Of a stretch of DNA of 64,000 nucleotides, positions 53,797 to 64,000 are shown one piece after another; the stretch's first letter is position 1, and each line of letters begins with the position of its first letter. The stretch spans positions 4,054,501-4,118,500 of the forward strand of contig NC_089855.1 in the NCBI RefSeq assembly GCF_036373705.1, in the 5' to 3' direction. The stretch is from Amia ocellicauda. Its lineage: Eukaryota > Chordata > Actinopteri > Amiiformes > Amiidae. The notes under the pieces were generated by a model. The model worked only from the letters and a program-made list of their open reading frames with translations, searched no databases and was not told where the DNA came from. The translations under genes and the position numbers were made by a program.

Positions 53797-54657
53797 GCCA
53801 TAACATTATGACCACCTGCCTAATATTGTGTAGGTCCCCCTTTTGCCGCCAAAACAGCCCAGACCCATCGAGGCATGGACTCCTCTAGACCTCTGAAGGT
53901 GTGCTGTGGTATCTGTCACCAAGACTTTAGCAGCAGATCCTTTAAGTCCTGTAAGTTGCGAGGTGGGGCCTCCATGGATCGGACTTGTTTGGCCAACACA
54001 TCCCACAGATGCTCGATTGAATTGAGATCTGGGGAATTTGGAGTCAAGTCAACACCTTAAACTCGTGATTCATCAGACCAGGCCACCTTCTTCCATTGCT
54101 CCGTGGTCTAGTTCTGATGCTCACATGTTCATTGTAGGCGCTTTCGGCAGTGGACAGGGGTCAGCATGGGCACCCTGACTGGTCTGCGGCTACGCAGCCC
54201 CATACGCAACAGACTGTGATGCACTGTGTGTTCTGACACCTTTCCTTCAGAACCAGCATGAACTTTTTCAGCAATTTGAGCTACAGTAGCTCGTCTGTTG
54301 GATTGGACCACACGGGCCAGCCTTCGCTCCCCACTTGCATCAATGAGCCTTGGCCATCCATGGCCCTGTTTCCGGTTCACCGCTTTCCCTTCCTTGGACC
54401 ACTTTTGATAGGTACTGACCACTGCAGACCGGGAACACCCCACAGCTGCAGTTTTGGAGATGCTCTGACCCAGTCGTCTAGCCATCACAATTTGGCCCTT
54501 GTCAAAGTCGCTCAGATCCTTTACGCTTGCCCATTTTTCCTGCTTCTAACACATCAACTTTGTGGAAAACATGTTCACTTGCTGCCTAATATATCCCATC
54601 CACTGACAGATGCCATGATAACGAGATTATCAGTGTTATTCATACTCCTGATCGATG
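53797..54657 (-). mobile_element. Internally deleted Tc1 element, copy C, in the OR5 intron
   Basis: The same family and same SDESR-to-TWPPNS-type junction as copies A and B (about 54060). The left end lacks the first bases of the inverted repeat (sequence begins CAGCCATAACATTATGACC) and the right end is decayed (CTGATCGATGTA). It lies antisense to OR5 inside predicted intron 1. Confidence 0.82.
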
Positions 54658-54919
54658 TATATTTATACACTAGACAAACTATATATAAGTTGTGCTCAGT
54701 ATCTGTATTTATAGGATTACATTTTTTTTTTAAAGGATAAAAATATAAATTTTGAGCGTTGTTTGTCTGATGTTGATCTCCTTTTCATATATTTGTAAAT
54801 GTTGTTTTTTATTACCTGCCTGGATACATTTTCCTTTCATGTCTTAAACATTGTATATATCTTCTTCAATTGCATTGCAGGATACTTTCTCATAATTTCT
54901 GGTGTTTTTCAGAACAGCC

Positions 54920-55882
54920 ATGGCTGATACAAACTACACAGGATCAATGGTCAGTGAATTCATTATTGTTGGTTTCCCTGGACTGCAGGACAGAGAGAGC
55001 AAGGCCATCCTGTTTGCTGTGTTCCTGACAGTCTACCTCCTCATTGTACTGGGGAATCTTCTCCTTATTTGCATACTGGCAGCAGACACAAGCTTGCACA
55101 CTCCCATGTACCTGACAATATGTAGTCTGGCCATTATTGACATCATCCTTTCTACATGCACCGTACCCACTATGCTAGCTGTCTTCAATTCTGTTACTTA
55201 CACTGTCTCCGTCTCAGCATGCTTTACCCAGACCTACTTCTATATGGCTCTACCATCTATAGAAAGATTTAACTTACTGCTCATGGCTTATGACAGGTAT
55301 GTGGCCATCTGTCACCCACTCCACTACCCAGCCAGGATGACCGTTAAGTTCACTTTGCAACTCATAGTTGTTTGTTGGCTGGCAGGGTTCCTGAGCCCAA
55401 TCCTTGGTTTTAGTGTGACACTCACAATCCGTTTCTGTGGACCCAATAGAGTTCTGCAATGCTTTTGTGATTATGCTGGAGTGCTACGCCTGGCCTGTGG
55501 AGATGTTCTCTCAATTAGCTATGTTAGCTTATTTGTTGTGCTGAGTCTTCTTCTCATCCCTCTGTTTTTCATTGTGCTGTCCTATGTGAAGATCATCCAG
55601 TCAGTATTGCATATCTCCAGCTCAGTGGGAAGAGCCAAGGCCTTCTCTACCTGCAGCTCACACCTGCTGGTCATCTCTGTGTTCTTCCTCACGTCCGCAG
55701 GAGTCTACATCTCCTACAGGATTCCTGGGACCTCAGTAGACATGCGTGTTATGGGGTCTGTGATTCAGAATGTCTTCCCCCCCCTCATGAATCCAATCAT
55801 TTACTGCCTGAGGACTAAAGAGATCAGGGACAGCTTGGTGAAAACCCTGAAAAAGAGCAGTATCTTCCCAGTTAGCAAGTGA
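54920..55882 (+). CDS. Olfactory receptor, intact (OR5)
   Basis: A 320-residue odorant receptor with full motifs (NYT, GN, LHTPMY, MAYDRYVAICHPLHY, KAFSTCSSHL, PPLMNPIIY). It is closest to OR4, sharing the TM3 segment YMALPSIERF and the C-terminus FPVSK. The differences cluster in TM2 (IIDIILSTCTV), the region before TM3 (NSVTYTVS), and the TM4-loop (SPILGFSVTLTIRF). The start ATG is at 54920 in GCCATGG context after TTTTTCAG; the upstream GTG is not used. Ala replaces Gly in the TM4 segment CWLAGFL. Confidence 0.93.
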   Translation: MADTNYTGSMVSEFIIVGFPGLQDRESKAILFAVFLTVYLLIVLGNLLLICILAADTSLHTPMYLTICSLAIIDIILSTCTVPTMLAVFNSVTYTVSVSACFTQTYFYMALPSIERFNLLLMAYDRYVAICHPLHYPARMTVKFTLQLIVVCWLAGFLSPILGFSVTLTIRFCGPNRVLQCFCDYAGVLRLACGDVLSISYVSLFVVLSLLLIPLFFIVLSYVKIIQSVLHISSSVGRAKAFSTCSSHLLVISVFFLTSAGVYISYRIPGTSVDMRVMGSVIQNVFPPLMNPIIYCLRTKEIRDSLVKTLKKSSIFPVSK

Positions 55883-55892
55883 AAGTTTTTTA

Positions 55893-56682
55893 TTTATTAT
55901 TGCTTGTAATTGGATTTAATGCACAATTGATAACTAATGCCTGATCCCCCCTAAGAGTGCACCTGTTGCCTATGAGGGTGCTGCTTGGCAACAGGCTTCC
56001 TCAGTTATGTGATGTACACCTGTCCTTAATTTTGTGATGTAAAGGTGGGGTTTAAAAGGTCAAGGAAGAAACAGGACAGAGTGGAAGAAGTACAGTCTCT
56101 TGGGTTTAATTAGAGTTGGGGTGCACAGGCAGATTGTGGCCGGGCGACAGCTGGGGTTTGGAGCTCCACTGCCTGTTGCCGTTTCCACGTATTCTGCGGG
56201 TAAAATACCCACTCGGCTGGATCAGGAGGGAGTGTGACTACCACCCATGGTTGGTACGGTGGAACAGAGTGTGTGTGACAGACTGTGTCAATGACCATTG
56301 GTGGAGGACTCAGGAATTGGTGAAGGGGGGGACTGAACTATTATACTCTAAATGGACTGAGAGAGATGGGACTTTAAATGTATTAGTGTTTCATGTGTTT
56401 GTATGTATTGCTACTTGTTTTTTTGTGATTACAGAGAAGGGAATTGAAGTTCAGTATTCATTAGAAACGTAATTATTGTTGACTCTACTTGTATGTAGAT
56501 TTGAAAGACTGAATGTGATTTTTGTTCCTAATTCCATCCTGTGGTTGCTCCAGGATTAAAGAACCTGTGTGGGGAGGCATGATAAATGGTAGGTGGTCAT
56601 GAGGCTCCACATCCTCAATAATAAACTGTGGTGGCATAGTCTGGGTTTTTATAAAGGAGTGTCACTGCAACCTGTGACATAA
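55893..56682 (+). mobile_element. LTR-like insertion in the OR5 3-prime flank
   Basis: Closely related to the segments behind OR3 and OR4 (ATGCACAATTGATAACTAAT, GGGTTTAAAAGG, TGTGTGGGGAGGCATGATAA). The right end, CCTGTGACA, is directly followed by TAATCCCTATTG, the sequence uninterrupted behind OR1 and OR2, so this copy defines the right boundary. The first part, and about 70 bp of the OR flank, are deleted. Confidence 0.65.
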
Positions 56683-57135
56683 TCCCTATTGAAAACACAT
56701 ATCGCCACAATAAATTTTGAAGATATGAAATACAGTATATGGATTACAGATTTAAACCAATTTAAAACATATCACAAAAAGATCCAGTTTGGTTACACAG
56801 AAAATCTTTAAAGATGTTTATTTCATATGAGCAGCCAAGGCAGCATATAAATAGGACACATAGGGACAAGAGAGGATCCCTTGAGACTGAGGAGCCACAA
56901 GAGACACGAGGGAGCAGCTACAGGTCACCATCAGTTTGAAATTTAAACAATTTTAATTTAAACATCTTTTGGGCCAGTATTGGCTCTTTGGATAAGAGAT
57001 TAATAGTTGTCCTAAGCTGATTCATGAATATTAATTCCCAAATGTATCTGTTGTGATCACTCTTTGCCATGATAATTTGCAAAAATAAAATTCAGATTAA
57101 AAGTAAGCCGGTGTGTATATTATTATTATGAACAG
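56683..57135 (+). repeat. OR5 3-prime flank, duplicated unit
   Basis: It continues the OR unit as in OR2: TAATCCCTATTGAAAA, GATCCAGTTTGGTTAC, TGATCACTCTTTGCCATG and the GTGTATATTATTATTATG end. No gene was seen. Confidence 0.6.
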
Positions 57136-57744
57136 TAGTTGTAATAGTGGCAGTAGCATTTTTTTCAGTATTGCTCAGTTCTCCTTCCACATCAATTAAC
57201 TGACATTCACCCGACCATGAGACATTTTCGGTCTGAGCTGGACCTGTGAAGCATGGCCGTATCCACCATTGAGGGCACTGAGGTCCGGACCCCTGTATTT
57301 TCGAGGTGTATATTAAAAGTCATAAAATAATTGCCTAATAATAACTCTTTGGTGCCGCAAAGATCGTACAACGCAAAGATAACCGACCTTCTCAAGTGAC
57401 TGCTTGCAATGAAATCAGCTGGGGGGCGGGCTTTGCGCTCCATTGTGCTAGACTCAGAGCCATAGAGATTTCTCTATATGACTATCGACTATGTCAACAC
57501 ACCAGGCAGGGCAGGCACCTTCATCTGCTGAAGCGTTATGAGGTAACTAGAGAATTTTACTAGTCATCTGCTTGTAGTTCATTGCCATGATTCATCCCCA
57601 CCCAGTCAGACATCATCTGACAAATAGGTCCAGTGTATGGTCGCGCTTTGTTAAACAGTGGCCGTCCATCATGAGTAAACTAGCTACCAGCTAACATGAA
57701 CTCCATCCATTCAATGACGGACTGATATTGAATACTGATATGCA
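57136..57744. other. Intergenic DNA, possible old transposon
   Basis: The segment around 57240-57480 looks non-random (GTCCGGACCCCTGTATTTTC), possibly an old DNA-transposon end, but I cannot place it. Confidence 0.3.
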
Positions 57745-59036
57745 TGTTAAAATTATTATTTCACAGAGGTTTTTACAGAAGAAAAAACAGATAATATGCC
57801 ACACATTAACAATCAGTCCAGTCAAACCCTGAGAGTGATCAGGATAAATGAGGAGGAGGTACTAAAAGGACTAACAGAATTAAACACAAACAAATCACCT
57901 GGGCCAGATGGGATATGTATTTGTTGGCCGCTAACTCAAATATTCCAAAAGACACTTAGAACTGGGGATGTGCCAACTGACTGGAAGATGGCAAATGTCA
58001 TACCAATCCACAAGAAAGGGGGCAAAACTGAGCCAGGAAATTACAGACCAATCAGTCTCACCTGCATTACTTGTAAAATGTTGGAAAAATGATTAGACAG
58101 AAAATAGAGAAGCATCTTAATGAAAACTATATTCATACTAATGTATTAGAATTTTTTGAACATGCAACTGCAGCTGTAGATCATATGAAAGCATATGATA
58201 TACTTAGATTTTCAAAAAGCTTTTGATAAGGTTCCACACCAAACACAGATTCTCAAATTGGAAGCTGTAGGCATTCAGGGTAATGTAAGTAGATGGATTA
58301 TGAACTGGTTGATGTATAGGAAACAGAGGGTGTCGATTAGAGGAGTTGCTTCTAACTGGAGTGAGGTTGTAAGTGGAGTTCCACAGGGATCAGTATTAGG
58401 GCCTGTGCTTTTTCTAATATATATTAATAATCTGGACTCTGGGATAATTATCAAACTTGTCAAATTTGCAGATGATACTAAAATAGGTGGCTCAGTAGAT
58501 ACAATCTCGGCAGCACAGACTATTCAAAGGGACTTTAATATTAATAATAATAATGATAATATTCAGGTGTGGGCTAACACCTGGCAGATGAAATTCAATG
58601 TGGGGAAGCAATAAAAAAGTCAAACAAAATGTTAGGGTATATTGTCAAAAGTGTAGAATTTAAAACAAGGGCAGTAATGTTCAGACTGTATATACACTAG
58701 TTAGAGCTCATCTGGAATACTGTGTACAGTTCTGGGCTCCACACTTCTAGAAAGATATCGCTGCTCTAGAGGCAGTTCAGAGGAGAGCAACCAGACTTAT
58801 TCCAGGTCTGAAGGGAATGTCCTACTCGGAGAGACTAAGAGAACTGAACCTTTTCACCCTAGAACAGAGGAGACTACATGGAGACTTGATTCAAGTCTTC
58901 AAAATCATGAATGGCATTGACCACATCAAACCAGAGGAGCTTTTCCAGATCAGCAGGGACATCACCCGGGGACCCAAACGAGCATGATGGGTCGAATGGC
59001 CTCCTCTCATTTGTAAACTTTCTTATGTTTTTATGT
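57745..59036 (+). mobile_element. CR1-type LINE fragment (second copy)
   Basis: Coding pieces parallel the copy at 36489: ELNTNKSPGPDGI, DWKMANVIPIHKKG, IYLDFQKAFDKVPHQ, SVLGPVLFLIYINNLDSG and KFADDTKIGGS with an intact ADD. The 3-prime end is GGTCGAATGGCCTCCTCTCA and AACTTTCTTATG. It has internal deletions of tens to hundreds of bases relative to the first copy (for example after SPGPDGI and before the connection region), and stops at 58089 and 58614. Confidence 0.82.
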
Positions 59037-59875
59037 TCGTAGAAAAAGTAAACAAAGTAAACAACCGGTACTTGACAGCGCTCGGTCGTTATGTCTGCAG
59101 ATCCGTGTCTGCCTGCTGGGGAAAACGAGTCAACAACACAAGTGCAAAACAAGGAGAAGCCCAGCTGCCAGGCATAAGCCTCGGTCTATCATAAGAGACC
59201 TTGGCTGCGTCAGGGGTTCCTCCGCTGGCTTGCTCTTGCACTTTAGCCTGCGACTGCGGCTGTAGGAGATCTTGTTTTCTTAGCTTGCTGGGATCAATCT
59301 CTGCTACACTCCATCGTTCGTGGGTGCAGCCTCAGTTTTAGGCCCCACTTCGGCTGGTGGCCTACTACCCTCGTCCCTGTACCCCGGACCCGCATCTCCC
59401 GGTGTCCCTGGAAACGCCTGCACACACGATGTGGTTAAACCTATGGGCCTATGTAGGGCTTGTATCCCACACTCCGGTGTCTGCATGGACAGTGTTCTGT
59501 CCAGCAGCAGCTAGGTTGTGTGCAGATTGGTGTTGCAGTGCCCCATTGTTCCAGTAGCGTAGCTGGGTGGAGACGCACTTACATCGGTCGTCCCACTAGG
59601 TGCTCCACTTGTCAGGGCAGCGTCCCAGTTGCTGTGTGCCCCTTGGTGCCCCCACTCCTCCTCTCGCCCCTGCGGCAGTGCCACTTGTGGCCATCGCACC
59701 TTGCCCATCTGAAGTAGGGAGGTTCTCTGGCCCATCTGTCTGAGCACAGACAGCGGGCGCAATCAGGCAATAGGCAATGGGGGATCTTTGTAGCACTGAG
59801 GCTCAACTCTAGCAGTAGTTCTGTGGGATCTCTTTGAAATAAAGTAAAGAGAGCTTTAAATAAGGTGAGGCACAC
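59037..59875. other. GC-richer intergenic DNA, no gene recognised
   Basis: Several overlapping frames on both strands, none with family motifs. The proline/cysteine-rich character looks like composition bias. It could be part of a mobile element I do not recognise. Confidence 0.3.
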
Positions 59876-60134
59876 CTGTGGTCAGAGCACTGAATGCCGC
59901 CTACAGCAGCATGGCAGGTGTGTCTGACTACCTGGTGTAAATCACCTAAATGAGATGCAGCAGCTGATGCTGATGAGAGACAGCTGTGTTGTGACATAAC
60001 CGACATATCACATAAACCCTTCAGATGATAGGTTGCAAATGCAGCCCTGATTATCTGAAAAGGGGGGTGGGACATCACTCATAACCATGGGCAACTGATG
60101 ATCAAGTTGAATAACTTAGCAGCCTATAGGCCAC
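59876..60134 (+). repeat. OR6 far upstream shared block
   Basis: The segment 59876-60000 (TGGTCAGAGCACTGAATGCC, GATGCAGCAGCTGATGCTGA) matches 40420-40560 and, reversed, 21440-21610. The following GATAGGTTGCAAATGCAGCC (60030) also resembles 7210-7230. Confidence 0.5.
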
Positions 60135-61057
60135 TGTGAGCTTCTGCCTGTTTTATCTAGTATTTTCTAGCTCCTCCCCTGGCCCCTAAGTGGTGGAACG
60201 ACCTTCCCACTGAAGTCAAAACAGCAGAGTCCTTGACCTCCCGGCACTTACTCAAAACACATCTTTTGAGACAGTACTTGAAATGTAGTCATTTATGCTC
60301 CTGTAAGATTCGTGGTGGAAGAAAGTTTTGGAGTCGGGAGTTCTAATCAGAATTTATTACGTGCACGGGAGGAACAGCACAACACAGAACTCAAAGGATT
60401 TTAGGCTTGTATGACACTGTTCCCCAAAAGTTTTAGATAGAACAAAGCTTATATACCCCCTCTGGGACATACCCTCAAGGGGCCTTAACATATTATAATC
60501 AGTGTCTGAATGGTAATTTCTAATAACTAGCAGTGATTTCATTGGCATTCTAAACCTTCCAATCTCATCAATATTATAATCATTACTCATGAATAATAAT
60601 CATTAACCTCTGAATTGCCAGTTGCATTGGAAGGTAATCTGCAGATAATACGTTCCAAGTTAGGAGTAACAGCACACCAAGGACAAAAGCAGGATAGGAT
60701 GTTAATATTGTTCCGCTACAGATTGCACTTTACAACATTTTGTCATACTACTTGCCTTGTGTTACTAGTACTCATATTGTTATTTTGATTTCCCCTATGC
60801 TCTCTTTCCCTTGGCCCTTGACTGTGACCTAACATCTTGTCTGCTCTCAGCTCTTGCAATCCAGGATGTAAGACCTCATATTGTATACACTTTAATTTAA
60901 TTTAATTTAATTTAAATTTAATTTGTAAAATGTATTATGCTTTTAATTTCACTGTATGATGTAAATTGGAATTTGAAATGTTTTGTGCCTTGAACTGCAC
61001 TTTATTTTTTGCACTTTGTACTTTGTATTGCACTTATATTAAGTCTTGCAATAAATA
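60135..61057 (+). mobile_element. L2-type LINE 3-prime end, interrupted by a solo LTR
   Basis: The plus strand encodes WNDLPTEVKTAESLTS and LLKTHLLRQYL-like, the end of L2 ORF2. After the LTR (60302-60720) the 3-prime untranslated region resumes (GCACTTTACAACATTTTG, CCTTGACTGTGACCTAACAT) and ends in the AAT repeat at 61058. Confidence 0.7.
60302..60720 (-). mobile_element. Solo LTR
   Basis: Read on the minus strand the 419-bp segment begins TGTAGCGGAAC and ends CTTACA. It has GGGTATATAAGC (about 60447) as a TATA box and AATAAATTCTG (about 60352) as a polyadenylation signal, in the right order for U3-R-U5. No internal retroviral genes are attached. A target duplication was not seen. The source family is unknown. 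Confidence 0.65.
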
Positions 61058-61157
<100 letters not shown>

Positions 61158-61205
61158 TATTGGCAGATGCCCTTATCCATGGCGACTTATAAAACATAAG
61201 AGTAA
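61158..61205 (-). mobile_element. L2/SINE-type 3-prime tail fragment
   Basis: TATTGGCAGATGCCCTTATC CATGGCGACTTATA is the reverse complement of the tail GTCGCCCTGGATAAGGGC-TTCTGCCAA-type seen at 49135-49165. Only about 50 bp remain. Confidence 0.65.
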
Positions 61206-62054
61206 GAGCAAAAATACAGTACAGCTGAAATACTCAAGCAAGCAGAAGGAAGCTCTCTGTCCCATGGTAATGTGCAATATCCCACCCCCCTTTGACTAGT
61301 ATTCTCAACTTAAAAGATAACAATGTTTTCTTAGATGTTAGATTTGTTTTTTTAAAGGTCCGTTTACAAGTTCCCTCCCCCTTGGGGGTCTATGTCTCAC
61401 AAGTATGTGTATTGGAAGTAAAATTGCCAACCCAATTGACAATATTTTCTCAAGAAAAAAAATGTAAATTTGCTAAATTAACAAAATTATCACAATTACC
61501 ACCACTCTCAACACTTTTGAAGCCAGATACCTCCCACCTCCCACAATCAGCCGCACACCAATCAGCGACTGGTAATTCAAAGTGCTTGCTGATTTCAGCA
61601 CATTCCACAATGAGAAAGAAGGCTTCTGACCAAGTGACAGCCTGACATTGGTTTATTAGACTGTTACCCTTGAGTAACAGCCTGCAACTACAGAACTGAA
61701 GATTTTGTGTGTAATATGCAACAATAAGTGGTTGTTACCCTTGTGATATCATATACAACAGAGGGTTAGTGGTATATTTAAAACAATATTACAGCCTGAA
61801 ATGTGTCTGTTTTCCCTTTGAAGTATTTCCCTGCACTCCTCTACACAGCTGTGGCCTCTCAATGCTCCTCAGTAGAAACAATGTCCCGCAGAACTGATAG
61901 ATGCTCCCTTCACAAAATGTTGTTTTAATCTTGTGTCTTTATTCTTTCCAAGACGCATCTCAAATAGGTAAAAAGGTCAAAACATTTCCTGTTCACCATG
62001 TCAGTGTTTTTTCTAGAAATGTTGTGTGATGTAAACTTCAGTCCTCAGTGACTG
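61206..62054 (+). promoter_or_regulatory. OR6 distal conserved upstream region
   Basis: Shared with OR4 and OR2: CACAATCAGCCGCACACCAA at 61548, TTAGACTGTTACCC at 61656, CTCTACACAGCTGTGGCCTC at 61838 and CATGTCAGTGTTTTT at 61997. No gene was seen. Confidence 0.5.
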
Positions 62055-62197
62055 CCTAATGAGGTGAACTAATTGCTTTAATTGCCTTTGTGTCCCAGCC
62101 TGTAGTTCCCCAGTGGACTGGGACCTGGTATAAAGCTGTGTGTGTTCAATTCAGATCCTCAGTGCAGTGCTTCAGTCTAACTAGACTATCAGAGTCG
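62055..62197 (+). promoter_or_regulatory. OR6 core promoter and non-coding exon 1
   Basis: CCTAATGAG, ACTAATTGCTTTAATTGCC (62055-62086), perfect palindrome CCCAGTGGACTGGG (62109-62122), six bases, TATAAA (62129-62134), 63 bases, GTAAG donor at 62198. The acceptor TGCATTGCAG ends at 63056, giving an intron of about 0.86 kb. Confidence 0.7.
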
Positions 62198-63095
62198 GTA
62201 AGTGTCCTGTACTCCTCTTCAGAGCGGATCAGCGTTGTCTCTCATTTTACACTATTTGTGAAGATGCCAAAATGTTCAATATGAGGGATAGCATTAGACA
62301 CATCACTCCTACACCCCAGGAATACTGCATACAGTCTGTACACTCAAGCTTCAGGTTCTGTGGTTTGTGTATGAAGGCACATTCTCCAGTGACCCTCTGA
62401 TCTGAATCTGACTCCAATAATAACTGGGTTTGGAAAGATTTAAAAAAAAGGGACTGTGCTGTGCAGCCTTGGTAATGCTGCAGAATTGAGAATGTGTCTC
62501 TGCTTAATATGTTTGAAAACATGTGTGGATCAATTTGTAGATTATATAATGTTTTCAGCTTTGTTTGCATTGGGTATGCAACCTCTTGTGCTATTGAATG
62601 CAGTGCAATTTGCAAAAACGTAATAACATTATATTCTTCCTTCACTTGTTTTTAATGTTATTTAGTGTGACTGATTTGTTTAAGAAACAATATATTTAAA
62701 ATGATGAATACATAAATAAATAAAATCTTACAAGGATTATAAAATGTTGTTGCATAATAGCTGGGAGTGCACAATAGTGGTACATTACTGATTATGACTA
62801 GAAGACAGACACTGTTACAACTCTGCTGGCAGGTAAGGCCTGACACCACTGCTGGGGGTAAGACACCTTACAAAGCATATATATATTTATACACTATATT
62901 TACTATGAATATTTAGCGCTCAGTAGCTGTATTTATAAGAATTTAAATTTTTATTGTATTTCTATAAACGTCTGTTGGGTTGTTTTTTTACCTGCCTGAA
63001 TACATGTTCCTTTCATGTCTGAAACATTGTATATGTCTTGTTCTATTGCATTGCAGGATAATTTCTCATCATTTATGGTGAATTTCAGAAACGCC

Positions 63096-64000
63096 ATGGC
63101 TGATGCAAACTACACAGGATCAATGGTCAGTGAATTCATTATTGTTGGTTTCCCTGGACTGCAGGACAGAGAGAGCAAGGCCATCCTGTTTGCTGTGTTC
63201 CTGATAGTCTACCTTCTAATTTTAATGGGGAATTTTCTCCTTATTACCATATTGGCGGCAGACAGAAGCTTGCACACCCCCATGTACCTAACAGTATGTA
63301 GTCTGGCCATTATTGACATCACCCTTTCTACATGCACTGTACCCACTATGCTAGCTGTCTTCGGTTCTACTCCTCACACTGTCTCCTTCTCAGCATGCTT
63401 CACCCAGACCTACTTCTTTCTGGCTCTGTTGGCTATAGAATGCTTTAACTTACTACTCATGGCTTATGACAGGTATGTGGCCATCTGTCAACCACTCCAC
63501 TACCCAGCCAGGATGACCGTTAGGTTCACTTTGCAACTTATAATTGTTTGTTGGCTGGGAGGGTTCTTGAGCCCAACACTTGCTTTTAGTCTGGCACTCA
63601 CAAGGCGGTTCTGTGGACCCAATAGAGTTCTGCAATGCTACTGTGATTATGCTGGAGTGCTACGCCTGGCCTGTGGAGATGTTCTCTCAATCAGCTATGT
63701 TAGCTTATCTGTTGGGCTGATTGTTATTATCATCCCTCTGTTACTCATTCTGTTCTCCTATGTGAAGATCCTTCTGTCAGTATTGCGTATCTCCAGCTCA
63801 GCGGGAAGAGCCAAGGCCGTGTCCACCTGCAGCTCACACCTGCTGGTCATCTTTGTGTTCTTCCTCATGACTGCAGGGGTCTTCATCTCCTACAGGATTC
63901 CTGGGACCTCAGTGGACATGCGTGTTATGGGTTCTGTGATTCAGAATGTCTTTCCTCCCCTCATGAATCCAATCATCTACTGCCTGAGGACTAAAGAGAT
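63096..64000 (+). CDS. Olfactory receptor, open but cut by the window end (OR6)
   Basis: An uninterrupted frame of 301 codons from the ATG at 63096 (GCCATGG context) to the last base. About 19 residues of the 320 expected lie beyond the window. Motifs: NYT, GN in TM1, LHTPMY, MAYDRYVAICQPLHY, KAVSTCSSHL and PPLMNPIIY. The usual CHPLHY after the DRY box is CQPLHY here. It mixes traits: CYCDYAG in the second loop, KILLSVL and FISYRI like the left trio, and STCTV in TM2 like OR5. TM3 (FLALLAIECF) and TM5 (LSVGLIVIII) are unlike any other copy. Integrity of the last residues is unknown. Confidence 0.9.
   Translation, partial: MADANYTGSMVSEFIIVGFPGLQDRESKAILFAVFLIVYLLILMGNFLLITILAADRSLHTPMYLTVCSLAIIDITLSTCTVPTMLAVFGSTPHTVSFSACFTQTYFFLALLAIECFNLLLMAYDRYVAICQPLHYPARMTVRFTLQLIIVCWLGGFLSPTLAFSLALTRRFCGPNRVLQCYCDYAGVLRLACGDVLSISYVSLSVGLIVIIIPLLLILFSYVKILLSVLRISSSAGRAKAVSTCSSHLLVIFVFFLMTAGVFISYRIPGTSVDMRVMGSVIQNVFPPLMNPIIYCLRTKE

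Noticed and set aside
59040-59300. Possible structural RNA gene
   Set aside because: Some GC-rich palindromic words, but no tRNA cloverleaf, A/B boxes in proper spacing or rRNA core motifs could be seen.
59304-59875. Cluster of short frames on both strands
   Set aside because: Composition-driven overlapping frames with no family motif in any of them.

Overview
The window is vertebrate nuclear DNA, most likely from a ray-finned fish. It has no operons or bacterial features. Six near-identical single-coding-exon olfactory receptor (OR) genes sit in a dense background of fish-type mobile elements: Tc1/mariner, PIF/Harbinger, L2-, CR1- and Rex3-type LINEs, BEL/Pao, Ty3/gypsy, DIRS and LTR relics. 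The mixture, with a CR1 element carrying an esterase-type ORF1, suggests a fish but does not fix the species. The only genes that look functional are the ORs.

Layout: 1-2790 is a decayed BEL/Pao element. 2970-6430 is a Harbinger relic whose transposase is split by a 1.7 kb non-autonomous DNA transposon. 6480-7160 is a Tc1 relic. OR1 (7703-8665, minus) is followed by its promoter near 9.9 kb, then a CR1 ORF1 relic, a Tc1 derivative and Harbinger debris to 14.4 kb. 14.4-19.1 kb holds an orphan copy of OR 3-prime flank and a Harbinger element carrying a nearly intact Tc1. OR2 (19123-20085, minus) follows. 21.4-28.7 kb is a pile of gypsy LTR/gag, Rex3, a retrovirus-like relic and an L2-type LINE. 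OR3 is at 30150-31112 (minus). 32.5-40.4 kb, the divergence point of the cluster, holds a duplicated block, a DIRS element split by a CR1 insertion and an LTR-like insertion, and a Tc1 derivative. OR4 is at 42538-43500 (plus). 43.6-51.9 kb holds an LTR-like insertion, the second copy of the duplicated block and two L2-type LINEs. OR5 is at 54920-55882 (plus). 57-61.2 kb is CR1/L2/LTR debris. OR6 (63096 onward, plus) runs off the window while still open.

The three left receptors are on the minus strand and the three right ones on the plus strand, with start codons about 8-12 kb apart. Every receptor has the same upstream architecture: a cluster of TAAT homeodomain-type sites, a 14-bp palindrome (CCCAGTGGACTGGG), exactly 6 bp, a TATAAA box, a short non-coding exon ending in a GTAAG donor, and an intron of about 0.5-1.8 kb. 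A second exon carries the start codon and the whole receptor. Duplication therefore copied gene, promoter and several hundred bp of flank together. Indels and transposon insertions shared by subsets of the units give a record of duplication order. The window contains no CRISPR array, rRNA gene or tRNA gene that I can recognise.
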